Notes: generated by a model not told the origin, from the letters alone. A DNA stretch of 39,689 bases from Deltaproteobacteria bacterium (GCA_028713995.1 JAQTNF010000036.1:1-39689), one strand, 5' to 3'. Positions 10,240 to 20,848 are shown, counted from the stretch's first letter. Translations and numbers: made by a program.

Positions 10240-11616
10240 ATGATCGCGCCGCGCATCCTCATCATCGACGACGAGAAGAACATCCGGCTCACGCTGGGCC
10301 TCGTGCTCGAGGGCGAGGGCTACGAGGTGGTGGGCGTGCCCACGGCCGAGGAGGGCTTCAAGATCCTCGAGGGCGACGGGGCCGATCTCGTCATCCTCGA
10401 CATCAAGCTGCCCGGCATGAGCGGCGCCGAGGCCCTGCAGGCCATCCGCTCGGGCACGGCCGAGTACAAGGAAGTGCCGGTCATCATGATCTCGGGTCAC
10501 GCCTCCCTGTCCGAGGCGGTCAGCGCCGTGCGCCTCGGCGCCACGGACTTCTTCGAAAAGCCCCTCGACCGCGACGGCATCCTGGTGCGCGTCGACAAGT
10601 GCCTGAAGCAGCGCCGCCTGGCGCGCGAGGTGGAGGAGCTCAAGGCCGCGGCCGGCGAGCGCGACGAGATGCTCGGCGAGAGCCCGACCATGCGCCGCCT
10701 CACCGAGGAGATCCGCAAGGTGGCCCCCACCAAGAGCCGCGTGCTCATCACGGGCGAGTCCGGCTCGGGCAAGGAGCTCGTGGCGCGCGCCATCCACCGC
10801 ACCTCCCCGCGTGCCGGGATGCCTTTCATCAAGGTCAACTGCGCGGCCATCCCCGGCGAGCTCATCGAGAGCGAGCTGTTCGGCTACGAGCGCGGGGCCT
10901 TCACGGGCGCCCACGGCCGCAAGCCCGGCCAGTTCGAGCTGGCCGACGGCGGCACCCTCTTCCTCGACGAGATCGGCGACATGAGCCTTCCGGCCCAGGC
11001 CAAGGTCCTGCGCGTGCTGCAGTCGGGAGAGCTCACGCGCGTGGGCGGTCAGCGCACCGTCACGGTCGACGTGCGCGTGCTTGCCGCCACCAACCGCGAC
11101 CTCCAGAAAGCCGTGGCCGATGGCACGTTCCGCGACGACCTCTTCTTCCGCATCAACGTGGTCCCGCTCCTGACGCCGCCTTTGCGCGAGCGCCAGGGAG
11201 ACGTGTCCCTGCTCCTCAAGGCGTTCATCTCCCGCTTCTGCAAGGAGAACGGCTACCGCGAAAAGCCCGTCGACGATGAGGTCATGCGCCTCCTGCTCTC
11301 CTACCCGTGGCCGGGCAACGTGCGCGAGCTCAAGAACATCGCCGAGCGGCTCGTCATCATGAGCGGAGATCGCATCACCGTGGCCGACCTGCCCCCCGGC
11401 ATCAGCGGCCGCGCGCCCGCGGCGCCCGCGCCGTCCTTCAGCGGTCCACGCCTCACGCTGCGCGAGTTCCGTGAGAACGTGGAGCGCGACTTCGTGCTGC
11501 GCGTCCTCGAGGAGAACGACTGGAACATCTCGCGCTCCTCGCAGATCCTGGGCATCGAGCGCACCAACCTGCACAAGAAGATCAAGCTCCTCGGGCTCGT
11601 GCGCGCGGGCTCCTAA
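10240..11616 (+). CDS. Sigma-54-dependent response regulator, NtrC family
   Basis: 458 residues in three domains. The receiver (5-120) has acidic pocket IIDDE, phospho-acceptor Asp54 in [10 protein letters not shown], and conserved Lys107 (EKPL). The AAA+ domain (145-380) has Walker A GESGSGKE (172-179), sigma-54-contacting GAFTGA (219-224), DEIGD (Walker B) and ATNRDL. The Fis-type helix-turn-helix is near the C-terminus ([20 protein letters not shown]). It should activate sigma-54 promoters when phosphorylated. ATG 10240 follows a GGGAGGACCC site, 12 bp after the aspartate kinase stop, so the two may be co-transcribed. No kinase gene is adjacent; the partner may be elsewhere. Confidence 0.92.
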   Translation: MIAPRILIIDDEKNIRLTLGLVLEGEGYEVVGVPTAEEGFKILEGDGADLVILDIKLPGMSGAEALQAIRSGTAEYKEVPVIMISGHASLSEAVSAVRLGATDFFEKPLDRDGILVRVDKCLKQRRLAREVEELKAAAGERDEMLGESPTMRRLTEEIRKVAPTKSRVLITGESGSGKELVARAIHRTSPRAGMPFIKVNCAAIPGELIESELFGYERGAFTGAHGRKPGQFELADGGTLFLDEIGDMSLPAQAKVLRVLQSGELTRVGGQRTVTVDVRVLAATNRDLQKAVADGTFRDDLFFRINVVPLLTPPLRERQGDVSLLLKAFISRFCKENGYREKPVDDEVMRLLLSYPWPGNVRELKNIAERLVIMSGDRITVADLPPGISGRAPAAPAPSFSGPRLTLREFRENVERDFVLRVLEENDWNISRSSQILGIERTNLHKKIKLLGLVRAGS

Positions 11617-11691
11617 AGGCCCCTCGGTCCCTTGTCCGGGAGTCCGCAGCCGATATTTCCGACGCCGCGCCTCGAAGCCGCTTTTCCGGCG

Positions 11692-11720
11692 TTGACGCGC
11701 CCGGGGAAACAAGACATAGA
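11692..11720 (+). promoter_or_regulatory. Possible sigma-70-type promoter for the Ser/Thr kinase operon
   Basis: TTGACG at 11692-11697, a 17-bp spacer, then CATAGA at 11715-11720 resembles a housekeeping -35/-10 pair. The start point would be about 50 bp before the kinase ATG. A short hairpin (GCGGG-AAT-CCCGC, 11743-11755) lies in the predicted leader. Motif match only. Confidence 0.35.
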
Positions 11721-11775
11721 TCGAAGAAATGGCGGATTTTTCGCGGGAATCCCGCACGTGGGGTGTGCCACTTCC

Positions 11776-13179
11776 ATGAGCCAGCGCGAGAAATACAGCG
11801 TCCTTCGCAAGCTCGATTCGGGCGGAATGGCCGAGGTGTTCGTCGGCGAGGCCGAGGGCATCGAGGGGTTCAAGAAGCGCGTCGCGATCAAGCGCGTGCT
11901 GCCCCACCTGGCGGAGAACGCCAAGTTCCTCACCATGTTCCTCGACGAGGCGCGGCTCAGCCTGCGCATGAACCACGCCAACGTGGTGCAGGTGTTCGAC
12001 ATCGGGCGCTCGGGCGGCACGTACTTCATCGTCATGGAGTACGTGGACGGCACCAACTTAAAGCGCGTCATGGAGACCATGCGCGAAAAGGGCACCCGGC
12101 TGCCCGTGGCCCACGCTGTCTACATCGTCATGGAGGTGTGCAAGGGGCTGGCCTATGCCCACGCGCTCACCGATCACGACGGCAAGAGCTACGGCATCGT
12201 GCACCGCGACGTGAGCCCGCCCAACGTCCTGCTCTCCAAGCAGGGCGAGGTGAAGATCGTGGACTTCGGGCTGGCCCGGGCCACGAGCCAGCTCGAGCGA
12301 ACCGACCCCGGCGTGGTCAAGGGCAAGTTCGCGTATCTCGCGCCCGAGGCCGCGTGGGGGCGACCCGTGGATCACCGGGCCGACATCTTCGCCTGCGGGA
12401 TCATCCTGTACGAGCTGCTCACCGGCCGCCGCCTGTTCCTCGGCGAGACCGACGTGCAGACCGTCGAGCTCGTGCGGCTCGGCGACGTGCCGTCGGTCTC
12501 GAGGCAGAACCCGGACGTGCCCGCCGAGCTCGAGGCGATCGTCGACAAGGCCCTCGCCAAGGACCCTTCCGACCGCTTCCAGTCGTGCAACGATCTCGGC
12601 GAGATCCTGGCCGGGTTCCTCTTCTCGAAGCGCCTCAAGGTGACCGGCTTCGACCTCCAGCGCGTCGTCAAGACGATCGTGGCGGACGACGAGGCGCGCG
12701 ATGTGCAGAAGCCGTCCATCATCGACAAGCTCATCGAGGATGAGCTCCAGAAGTTCTCGACCCTCGAAGACGAGGTGCGCGACTCCGTCCACGATCTCGA
12801 TCCTGCGGATCGGGGCGGGGAGTTTGCGCTCGACCCGTCGGGATTCGAGGATCCGCGGGCCTGGCTCGGCGAGCTCGGCGTGATCGAGGGGGACGGCCCG
12901 CTGGCGGGTGGCGATGGCTGGCGCGAGCCCGGGCTCGAACCGGACGACGGTCAAGGCCACGACGCGCGGTCCGCGCACGAGCCCGTCTCCCCGGCCGCGG
13001 CGCGTGAAGGACCGTCGCTCGCCCAGATGCTGGAGGGTGAGGTGCGGATGGGATCCGAGATCCGCCACGAAGAGGATCGCAGCCGCAAGTGGCTCCTCAT
13101 GGGCGTAGGCGTGGCCGCGTTCCTGGCGTTCGCCATGATCGTGGCGATCCTGGCCTACGCAGCGGGTGTTGTTCCCTGA
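11776..13179 (+). CDS. Membrane-anchored eukaryotic-type Ser/Thr protein kinase
   Basis: A 467-residue Hanks-type kinase of the myxobacterial style. Glycine loop KLDSGGMAEVFVG (12-24), ATP-binding Lys39 in VAIKR, catalytic loop HRDVSPPNV (143-151), DFGLA (163-167) and APE (189-191) are all present, so it should be active. The kinase domain ends near 290. A long acidic, probably flexible linker follows. One transmembrane helix lies about 10 residues from the C-terminus (LLMGVGVAAFLAFAMIVAIL), so the kinase faces the cytoplasm with almost no periplasmic part. ATG 11776 fits the domain start but has only a weak ribosome site. The PP2C phosphatase gene follows after 108 bp, suggesting a kinase/phosphatase pair. 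Confidence 0.92.
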   Translation: MSQREKYSVLRKLDSGGMAEVFVGEAEGIEGFKKRVAIKRVLPHLAENAKFLTMFLDEARLSLRMNHANVVQVFDIGRSGGTYFIVMEYVDGTNLKRVMETMREKGTRLPVAHAVYIVMEVCKGLAYAHALTDHDGKSYGIVHRDVSPPNVLLSKQGEVKIVDFGLARATSQLERTDPGVVKGKFAYLAPEAAWGRPVDHRADIFACGIILYELLTGRRLFLGETDVQTVELVRLGDVPSVSRQNPDVPAELEAIVDKALAKDPSDRFQSCNDLGEILAGFLFSKRLKVTGFDLQRVVKTIVADDEARDVQKPSIIDKLIEDELQKFSTLEDEVRDSVHDLDPADRGGEFALDPSGFEDPRAWLGELGVIEGDGPLAGGDGWREPGLEPDDGQGHDARSAHEPVSPAAAREGPSLAQMLEGEVRMGSEIRHEEDRSRKWLLMGVGVAAFLAFAMIVAILAYAAGVVP

Positions 13180-13243
13180 GCCCCCCAAGGGGCCAGTTTC
13201 GTTGGAAATTCCCGGAAGCTTCATGTAAGCTGCTTCGGGCGTC

Positions 13244-13267
13244 CCCAGAAGACGCTGTTTTTCTGGG
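13244..13267. repeat. Inverted repeat upstream of the PP2C gene
   Basis: CCCAGAA (13244-13250) pairs with TTCTGGG (13261-13267) across a 10-base loop ending in a T run. It lies 20 bp before the PP2C ATG, in the 108-bp spacer after the kinase gene. It could attenuate or tune translation of the phosphatase relative to the kinase. It is not a canonical terminator because the Ts precede the right arm. Confidence 0.3.
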
Positions 13268-13287
13268 ACTTGCAAAGACGGAGTGTC

Positions 13288-14064
13288 ATGGGAAGGTTTC
13301 TCCGCGCTGCCGGCCTGACGGACGTCGGCCAAGAACGCGAGCACAACGAAGACAGTTACGGGCTGCTCGAGCAGTTCTCCTTGTTCCTGGTCGCCGACGG
13401 GATGGGCGGGCACCGCGCAGGCGACGTGGCCTCCCAGATGGCGATCAAGGCGGTCGAGGAGTTCTTCACCACCACCGAGAAGGAGGACATCACCTGGCCG
13501 TTCCAGTTTGATCCGAACCTCCCCTTCTCGGTGAACCGGCTCGTGACGGCCATACAGGTGGCCAACAGCCGCATCTACCAGGCTTCCCTGCGCAACAACG
13601 AGCACCAGGGCATGGGCACCACGACCGTGTCCATGCACTTCGTAAACGGACTCGACGTCTGCCACATCGCGCACGTGGGCGACTCGCGCTGCTACCGTAT
13701 CCGCGACGGTGCGCTCGAGCTCCTCACCCTGGATCACTCGCTCGTCAACGACTACCTGCGCGCGGCGCCCGACCTCTCGGCCGAACAGATCGCCGAGCTG
13801 CCGCGCAACGTGATCACGCGCGCGCTCGGGATGCAGGATCGGGTCCTGGTCGACGTGCAGACCCACGAGCCCAAGGTCGGCGACGTGCACCTCCTGTGCT
13901 CCGACGGCCTGAACGGAATGATCTCCGACGAGGAGATCCTGCAAACAGTCGTCGGCCACGCGGGCGACGTCGACGGGGCCGCCCGTGCCCTCGTGGATCT
14001 CGCCAACAGCCACGGCGGCGAGGACAACGTCACGGTGGTCCTCGTCGAGGTCGCCGAGGAGTAG
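13288..14064 (+). CDS. PP2C-family Ser/Thr protein phosphatase
   Basis: 258 residues with PP2C metal-binding motifs in order: DVGQEREHNEDS (12-23), VADGMGGHRAG (35-45), AHVGDSRCYRIRDG (128-141), LCSDGLNG (203-210) and GGEDNVTVVLV (243-253). The aspartates of these motifs bind the two Mn/Mg ions. It should dephosphorylate targets of the upstream Ser/Thr kinase, by analogy with PrkC/PrpC-type pairs. ATG 13288 has GACGGAGTGTC directly before it; an upstream TTG at 13270 is less likely. It has no membrane segment, unlike the kinase. The next gene begins 10 bp after its stop, consistent with an operon. Confidence 0.93.
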   Translation: MGRFLRAAGLTDVGQEREHNEDSYGLLEQFSLFLVADGMGGHRAGDVASQMAIKAVEEFFTTTEKEDITWPFQFDPNLPFSVNRLVTAIQVANSRIYQASLRNNEHQGMGTTTVSMHFVNGLDVCHIAHVGDSRCYRIRDGALELLTLDHSLVNDYLRAAPDLSAEQIAELPRNVITRALGMQDRVLVDVQTHEPKVGDVHLLCSDGLNGMISDEEILQTVVGHAGDVDGAARALVDLANSHGGEDNVTVVLVEVAEE

Positions 14065-14074
14065 CCCCTTCCCC

Positions 14075-14482
14075 ATGAAACCACACCTCATCGTCGGCGC
14101 GGCCCTCGTCATCCTGACCGCGGCCTGCGGCGCCGGTTACTCGAGCTCCGAGAAGCTCGGATACGCGGTGACCCAGTTCAACGAGGGCGTTCGCTGGGGA
14201 CGGCTGGGCGAGGTGCTGCCGCGCGTCGACGTGAAGGCGCGCGAGCAGTTCATGGCCCTTCACGCCGGCTGGGGCTCGGACATCCAGATCAGCGCCTACG
14301 AGATCGTCCAGACCGTGCTCGACGACAAGACCGGCAAGGCCGAGGTCACGATCGTCGTGTCGTGGTACCGGGTGAAGGATATGGAGGCCAAGGACACGGT
14401 CCTCGTCCAGCGCTGGATGGAGGGGGAGGACAGCGACTGGCTTCTCGTCGCGGAGGAATACCAGAGTGGAGCGCCTTTCTGA
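14075..14482 (+). CDS. Small lipoprotein of unknown function
   Basis: A 135-residue predicted lipoprotein. The signal peptide MKPHLIVGAALVILTAAC carries a lipobox with Cys18. The mature part is a compact alpha+beta domain (FNEGVRWGRLGEVLPRVD, KAEVTIVVSWYRVKDMEA, VLVQRWMEGED, WLLVAEEYQSG). This recalls small NTF2-like folds, but I would not assign a family. It starts 10 bp after the PP2C stop. Its last 17 bp overlap the TPR lipoprotein gene, so it belongs to the kinase/phosphatase operon. It may be an envelope partner of that pathway; this is inference from position only. Confidence 0.75.
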   Translation: MKPHLIVGAALVILTAACGAGYSSSEKLGYAVTQFNEGVRWGRLGEVLPRVDVKAREQFMALHAGWGSDIQISAYEIVQTVLDDKTGKAEVTIVVSWYRVKDMEAKDTVLVQRWMEGEDSDWLLVAEEYQSGAPF

Positions 14483-15679
14483 TCCGTTCCGATTCTCGTT
14501 TCTCGTAAGCGTTCTCGCCGCGGCGGCCGCGCTCGGCGGCTGCGGGACGGGCGTGCGGCTGCCTTCCGTGCAGGAGCCCATCTCGAGCCGGGCCTGGCGC
14601 GACTGCGCGAGCGACCTTTCGGGGCGCGAGGCCCGCGCCCTCATTGACGATCTCACCCTCGACTCGAAGACCCTCCTGTGCGAGGGCGTGGTGCTCGCGG
14701 CCGACGGCAGGACCGACGAGGCCATCGATCTGCTCACCGAGTCGGGCGTGCGGGACAAGGCGGATCACCGGCCGCACTACCTCATGGGCCGCATCCTGGC
14801 CGACGCGGGAAGATACGAGGAGGCGCTCGCCGCGTTCGAGCGGTCGCGCAAGCGCTTCCCTTCCATGGAGGTGCCCTCGGAGCGCATCGGCCGGACGGTC
14901 CTCGACAAAAAGGGGCCGGACGAGGCGCGGCGCTTCCTCGGGATGGCGCAGGGGCGCGGCCTGTGCCCTTACGGCTGCAAGGGGCTGCTCGCCGACCTGC
15001 AGCACAGGGCCGGCGACGACGGCGCGGCCGAATCGCTCTACGGTGAGATGGTCAAGGACGCGCCGGACGAGCCCGCGGCGTACGTGGGGCTCGCTTCCTT
15101 GCGCAACGCGAAGGGGCTCTACGCCGATGAGGCGGAGCTTTTGGCCAAGGCGCGCGACGCGGCCCACTTCGCGGATCTGAGCCCGGCCCAGCGCGCGGAC
15201 GTGCTCTACGGGCTCGGCTTCGCGCAGTACAACGCGGGCCGGTTCGCACAGGCGAGGGCGGCCATCGCCGCAGCCCTCGCGCTCGACGGCAAGAGGGCCG
15301 ACTGGCACGTGCTCGCGGGCTTCATCGAGCTCAAGGACGGCGACGCCGACAAGGCCCTCGCCGCGTTCGAGAAGGCGCGCGACCTCGACCCGCGCCTCGC
15401 CGCGGCGCACACGGGCGTGGGCGACAGCCTCGTGGCCGCGGGCAGGCCAGGCGACGCGGCCTCGTCCTTCGAGAAGGCGCGCGACCTCGACCCCACGAAC
15501 GCGGTCATCGTCCTCAAGGCGGCCGAGGCCAAGGCCCTCGCGGGTGAACTCGACACCGCGCGCAAGCTCGTCGCCGAGGCGCGCGCCATCGATAAGGAGC
15601 ACCTGCCGCCCGAGATCATGCGGAGGCTCGACAAGCTTCTCGCCGGTCAGGCCGAGGCCGGGCCCGCCGCGCCGCCGAA

Positions 15680-15683
<4 letters not shown>
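14466..15683 (+). CDS. TPR-repeat lipoprotein
   Basis: 405 residues starting at GTG 14466, with GGAGGAATACCAGA upstream inside the preceding gene. The signal peptide has lipobox LGGC (Cys26). The rest is a series of tetratricopeptide-like helical pairs, for example HYLMGRILADAGRYEEALAA, YGLGFAQYNAGRFAQARAAI, ADKALAAFEKARDLDPRLAA and GDAASSFEKARDLDPTNAVI. TPR lipoproteins scaffold envelope complexes. The 17-bp overlap with the preceding gene and the GTGA overlap with hflX place it firmly in one transcript. No specific partner is indicated. Confidence 0.83.
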
Positions 15684-17341
<1,658 letters not shown>

Positions 17342-17380
17342 GGTGCCCGTGACCGCGGAGGGGCGGCGCATCGACCGGTT

Positions 17381-18742
17381 TTACAAACCTCCGGAGGCTT
17401 CCCCCAAAGCGCGTCGGATCGTTCCGGCCATTCCCCGCACCGAAAAAGGTTTCATCAGAAACTGGCGAATTCCCGTGGCCCGCGTGTTGTTCTCATCCGC
17501 CTTCTCGCGACACCCCGTACAAAGGATGATCGGAATATCCGGCCGAATGCGCAAAAGTTCATCGGCCAATCTCGTCCCGGTCATCCGCGGCATGGTCTGA
17601 TCGGTGATAACCAAATCAAACAGCCCGGGATCCTTTCGGAACAGGGCCAAGGCCTCCGCGCCGTCCGTCTCTGTCACGACCTTGTAACCCAGCCGCTCCA
17701 AAATGTTCCGGACGCTTTCAAGCTGAACTTCCTCATCGTCCACCAAGAGAATGCGCTCATGGCCCATGGGAAGATCGAGAGCTCCCGAGGACGCATACGA
17801 TGGAGAACCTTCGGGCTCCACCTGAGGAAAGAAGATATTGAAGGTCGATCCCTTGCCCACCTCGCTGCAGACCGTGATCGCTCCTCCATGACTCCTGACA
17901 ATCCCATGGACCACAGCCAAGCCCATCCCCGAACCTTGCCCGGGCTTCTTGGTCGTAAAGAAAGGATCAAAGATCCGCTCCATCGCTTCACGCGCAATCC
18001 CCGTCCCCGTATCCGCCACGGTCAACCGCAGGTAAGGTCCGGGCTTGAGATCCGGATGGCGCCACGCCAGTTCCGTATCCACCTCCACCCCCGCCAAATC
18101 CACACTCATCACACCGCCCTGTTCCTTCATGGCGTAAACCGCATTGCTGCAAAGGTTCATGACCACCTGATGGAGCTGGGCCGGGTCCGCCAGAATGTCC
18201 CTCGTTTCCTCGTGGACATCCTCACGAATCTCGATCGTGCCGGACAAGGAAGCGCGAAGAATATCAAGGGCCTCCCTTATGACCGGCGCGGCCTTTGTCG
18301 GCCTTCGCTCACACTCTTTTCGCCGGCTGAAAGCGGTGATTTGTTTGACGAGATTCTTCCCCCTCTCGGCCGCTTCGAGCGTCATCTCCAGAAGGCGACG
18401 CATCTGAGGCTCCAGGTGGGCGTCGAGGAGGACCAGCTCCGTATTGATGTAGATCGGGTTCAGAATATTATTGAAATCGTGCACGATCCCACCGGCCAAT
18501 GTCTCCAATGCCTCCATCTTCTGTATCTGCCGCACGTGCTGCTCAACCCTGGCTTGGTGGGCCACGTCCCGCTCGACCGCCTCGGCCGGCTCCGCGCCCG
18601 GGCGCTTTCTGTTCCCGCTTTTGAGATGGACGTTCTTCCCGGCGGGCGGCGGTTTTCGCCCTTCGGGCTGCTTGGGCTTTTTCTCGCGGTCGTTCACGAA
18701 TGGAATCCCTGACTCGGTTCCGCCGGGACCTCCCGGGTTCAA
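17381..18742 (-). CDS. Soluble hybrid histidine kinase (HisKA-HATPase-receiver)
   Basis: About 453 residues. A basic, disordered N-terminus (1-60) precedes a coiled stretch, then the H-box [18 protein letters not shown] (His88), ATPase motifs [11 protein letters not shown] (N box), [18 protein letters not shown] and [11 protein letters not shown]-terminal receiver follows (from about 328) with ILLVDDEE, Asp381 in LVITDQTMP and LMKPFS. There is no membrane helix or PAS domain, so sensing must come from partners or the N-terminus. The DNA is visibly less GC-rich than neighbouring hflX. The TTG at 18742 is the longest start; GTG 18697 is an alternative. It lies 30 bp downstream of the receiver-less sigma-54 activator and may feed phosphate to the 20.8-22.3 kb regulator. 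Confidence 0.85.
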   Translation of the reverse strand: MNPGGPGGTESGIPFVNDREKKPKQPEGRKPPPAGKNVHLKSGNRKRPGAEPAEAVERDVAHQARVEQHVRQIQKMEALETLAGGIVHDFNNILNPIYINTELVLLDAHLEPQMRRLLEMTLEAAERGKNLVKQITAFSRRKECERRPTKAAPVIREALDILRASLSGTIEIREDVHEETRDILADPAQLHQVVMNLCSNAVYAMKEQGGVMSVDLAGVEVDTELAWRHPDLKPGPYLRLTVADTGTGIAREAMERIFDPFFTTKKPGQGSGMGLAVVHGIVRSHGGAITVCSEVGKGSTFNIFFPQVEPEGSPSYASSGALDLPMGHERILLVDDEEVQLESVRNILERLGYKVVTETDGAEALALFRKDPGLFDLVITDQTMPRMTGTRLADELLRIRPDIPIILCTGCREKADENNTRATGIRQFLMKPFSVRGMAGTIRRALGEASGGL

Positions 18743-18772
18743 TATTGTCTTACCGCTGCCGTTGGTTCGCGT

Positions 18773-19798
18773 CTAGGAGCACACGAGAGTTTGCTTGCCG
18801 CCGATGACGCCATAGCTCTTGAGCTTGCGGTACAGCGTCGCCGAGCCGATCCGGAGCTGCTCGGCCGTGCGCCGCTGGTTCCCGCTGTTCATTTCCAGCG
18901 CCGCGAGGATGTGCTCCTTCTCGACCTCATCGAGCGGCCGAGCCGTTCCCCTGATGACCACGGGCGGGGAAAACGTTTCGCGGATCTCCTCGGGCAGATC
19001 CTCGAGGTCCACGCGATTCGAGCGCGCGAGCGCCACGGCGCGCTCCATGGCGTTCTCGAGCTCGCGCACGTTGCCCGGCCATTCGTAGCGCAGGAGCTGG
19101 TCCGCGGCGCCCGGGGTGAGGCCGGAGATCTTGCGCCCCATCCGGGTCGCCGCGTCCGCGAGCAGCACCCGCGCGAGCGGCAGGACGTCGTCCCTGCGAT
19201 CGCGCAGCGGCGGAACCTGCAGCTCCACCACCTTGAGCCGGTAGTAGAGATCCTGCCTGAACGCGCCGCCGGCGACCCCGTGAGAGAGGTCGCGGTTCGT
19301 GGCGGCCACGACCCGCACGTCCACCGGCCGGCTCTTGTTCTCCCCGACGCGACGGATCTCCCGCTCCTGGAGCACCCGCAGGAGCTTGACCTGCATGCCC
19401 GGCGAAATCTCGCCGATCTCGTCGAGGAGCAGCGTCCCGTGATTGGCGGCCTCGAAAAGGCCGGGCCGATCCGAGGCCGCGCCGGTGAACGCGCCGCGCG
19501 CGTGCCCGAACAGCTCGCTCTCGAGGAGCGTCTCGGTGATGGCCCCGCAGTTGATTGCGATGAACGGACCCGCGGCGCGCGTGGACTCCTCGTGAAGGAG
19601 CCGCGCGATGCGTTCCTTGCCCGAGCCGCTCTCGCCGGTGATGAGGACCGTGGCGTCGACCTTGGCCACGCGGCGCGTCAGGTCCACGACCTGCTGCATC
19701 CTGTCGCTCTTGGCGACGATCCCGTCCGGCTCTTCCGCGTGCTGCGCCACGAGGGCCAATGCCCGGCGATCGGTCGACGGCAGAATCCAGGAGTTCAT
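18773..19798 (-). CDS. Sigma-54 activator lacking a receiver domain
   Basis: 341 residues: only about 25 residues precede the AAA+ domain, so no receiver, GAF or PAS sensor is present. Walker A GESGSGKE (55-62), GAFTGA (102-107), [14 protein letters not shown] and the sensor II region [12 protein letters not shown] are intact. A Fis-type helix-turn-helix ends the protein ([20 protein letters not shown]). ATG 19798 has AAAAGGAGATGAATC upstream, so the short N-terminus looks genuine rather than a missed start. Such activators can be constitutive or controlled by a separate anti-activator or partner, as with PspF. It lies 75 bp downstream of the phasin-like gene and 30 bp upstream of the hybrid kinase gene. 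Confidence 0.9.
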   Translation of the reverse strand: MNSWILPSTDRRALALVAQHAEEPDGIVAKSDRMQQVVDLTRRVAKVDATVLITGESGSGKERIARLLHEESTRAAGPFIAINCGAITETLLESELFGHARGAFTGAASDRPGLFEAANHGTLLLDEIGEISPGMQVKLLRVLQEREIRRVGENKSRPVDVRVVAATNRDLSHGVAGGAFRQDLYYRLKVVELQVPPLRDRRDDVLPLARVLLADAATRMGRKISGLTPGAADQLLRYEWPGNVRELENAMERAVALARSNRVDLEDLPEEIRETFSPPVVIRGTARPLDEVEKEHILAALEMNSGNQRRTAEQLRIGSATLYRKLKSYGVIGGKQTLVCS

Positions 19799-19814
19799 GA
19801 TTCATCTCCTTTTC

Positions 19815-19830
19815 CGAAGTGAATACTTCG
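19815..19830. promoter_or_regulatory. Small hairpin ahead of the receiver-less activator gene
   Basis: CGAAGT-GAAT-ACTTCG is a perfect 6-bp stem with 4-base loop in the 75-bp gap between the phasin-like and activator genes, about 17 bp before the activator ATG. In an mRNA covering both genes it could limit read-through or translation and keep the activator below the phasin. No T tract follows on the minus strand, so it is not a classical terminator. Confidence 0.3.
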
Positions 19831-19873
19831 CCTCAAAATCGTGACCACCAAGCCGGGCCGACAACAGGAGGAA

Positions 19874-20164
19874 CTACTTCCCTGCTCGAGCTTGAGGGGG
19901 GTCCCCTGCGTCGAATTGCCGCTCCAGCATGTTGAGTCCCCCGTCGACGAAGTTGAGATAGCTCGTACGAATCTTGTTGGCCTGCTCCATCCAGGCCGAC
20001 GCGATCTCCCGCGTTCTGTCTTGCGCGGTCTTCATGTTGTTCATCGCGAAATCGACGTTTTTCGCGACCTGATCTTGGAAGAAATCCATGTTCTTCACGC
20101 CGTTCTCGACAGTCGCGCGGGCTATCGTGAACATGTCACCCATCATCTTTTCCTGGTTTTTCAT
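19874..20164 (-). CDS. Phasin-like small helical protein
   Basis: 96 residues, almost wholly amphipathic helix with no Cys: MKNQEKMMGDMFTIARATVE, then NMDFFQDQVAKNVDFAMNNM, REIASAWMEQANKIRTSYLN and FVDGGLNMLERQF. This spacing of Phe/Met/Ala with Gln/Asn resembles phasins, which coat polyhydroxyalkanoate granules, though other coiled-coil proteins look similar. ATG 20164 has AGGAGAAAGGATCTCGCG upstream. A near-consensus sigma-54 promoter lies at 20228-20243, giving a leader of about 50 bases. It is followed by the receiver-less activator and hybrid kinase on the same strand. No PHA synthase is in the window, so the granule role is inference. Confidence 0.6.
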   Translation of the reverse strand: MKNQEKMMGDMFTIARATVENGVKNMDFFQDQVAKNVDFAMNNMKTAQDRTREIASAWMEQANKIRTSYLNFVDGGLNMLERQFDAGDPPQARAGK

Positions 20165-20227
20165 CGCGAGATCCTTTCTCCTTTGGTGTGTCTGTTGACC
20201 ACGTGTTGTCGAACAACCCGCTGGCGC

Positions 20228-20243
20228 AGCAATATCCATGCCG
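20228..20243 (-). promoter_or_regulatory. Sigma-54 (-24/-12) promoter of the phasin-like gene
   Basis: Read on the minus strand, CGGCATGGATATTGCT has GG and GC separated by exactly 10 bases, with CGGCATG for the -24 element and TTGCT for the -12 (consensus TGGCACG-N4-TTGCW). Transcription would start near 20217, about 50 bases before ATG 20164. The surrounding 26 bp (20219-20244) recur exactly at 20779-20804, ahead of another small gene. The conserved copy in a second suitable place makes chance unlikely. Confidence 0.75.
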
Positions 20244-20350
20244 CGGTTCGCCATGCTGAAAGCGTGCGCCAAACAGCCGCATTATTCGAAGGCGACCGAG
20301 TCACGACTGAACAGTTGGCCAGAACAAGAACCGCCAATCCGCTATTGGCC

Positions 20351-20410
20351 TGTTCCGCCGGGCAGGACTTGAGTCCTGCCGGGCAAGACTTCCATGAGAT
20401 GAGCGGAACA
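20351..20410. promoter_or_regulatory. Nested inverted repeats: candidate enhancer (upstream activating sequence)
   Basis: The core is a palindrome with 9-bp arms, GGCAGGACT-TG-AGTCCTGCC (20361-20380). It is enclosed by TGTTCCGC (20351-20358) and its complement GCGGAACA (20403-20410). It lies about 140-190 bp upstream of the predicted phasin start point, a usual distance for NtrC-type enhancer sites. It is also 26-85 bp downstream of the Cys-rich gene stop, so a terminator is the alternative. However, no T tract follows the core on the minus strand, which favours protein binding. Confidence 0.5.
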
Positions 20411-20435
20411 GCGTTTCCGGCAGGAGCGGCCGACA

Positions 20436-20708
20436 TCAGTCGAGGGGCGCGGTCGATGTGGGGGCATCGAACATCGCGGTGGGCTTACAATTCGCGGCGA
20501 TCATCAGGTAGAGGGCCACGTTACAGGCGTAGCGCGCCTGGCACTCGCTCCCGGGGAATTTCTTCACCTCGCCGACGAGGTTCCGGTCGCCGGTCGCGGC
20601 CAGCACGATGATGAGGCACTCCTTGCAGTATGGGAATCCGGCCAGCTCCGCGATCGCCGGGTCCCCGCACCGGGCGCACGAGCAAGGGATCATCTTTTCG
20701 ACGTGCAT
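20436..20708 (-). CDS. Small Cys-rich protein, probable metal binder
   Basis: 90 residues with eight cysteines: CSCARC (9, 11, 14), PYCKEC (28, 31), then Cys56, Cys62 and Cys74. The pair C-x2-C (11-14) and C-x2-C (28-31), 13 residues apart, is a likely zinc ribbon or knuckle. A hydrophobic stretch LIIVLAAT follows the second pair. I do not recognise the family. ATG 20708 has GGAGGAAAACAGAT upstream. A sigma-54 promoter at 20788-20803 would give a leader of about 69 bases. It lies between the NtrC-type regulator and the phasin-like gene, all on the minus strand, and shares its promoter sequence with the phasin-like gene, suggesting co-regulation. Confidence 0.7.
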   Translation of the reverse strand: MHVEKMIPCSCARCGDPAIAELAGFPYCKECLIIVLAATGDRNLVGEVKKFPGSECQARYACNVALYLMIAANCKPTAMFDAPTSTAPLD

Positions 20709-20787
20709 ATCTGTTTTCCTCCGCTGCTTGACGCCGTCCGGCCCGAGTGGGCACGCCGGTCGTGTGTTATTGGCCGAGCGCTGGCGC

Positions 20788-20803
20788 AGCAATATCCATG
20801 CCG
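20788..20803 (-). promoter_or_regulatory. Sigma-54 (-24/-12) promoter of the small Cys-rich gene
   Basis: The same 16 bases as at 20228-20243 on the minus strand: CGGCATG, GATA, TTGCT, with the invariant GG-N10-GC spacing. The exact match covers 26 bp (20779-20804). Flanking sequence differs, so the promoter alone is shared and not a larger duplication. Predicted start near 20777. It sits 45 bp after the stop of the NtrC-type regulator gene. Confidence 0.75.
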
Positions 20804-20848
20804 CCTTGCGCGCGGCCAAAGGCCGGGCTCAATCAATCGATCACGGCG

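Noticed and set aside
20161-20436. Minus-strand small open frame and upstream extensions sharing a WILLRQR peptide ahead of the phasin and Cys-rich genes
   Set aside because: The shared peptide is only the translation of the duplicated sigma-54 promoter. Start codons with ribosome sites lie downstream of it.
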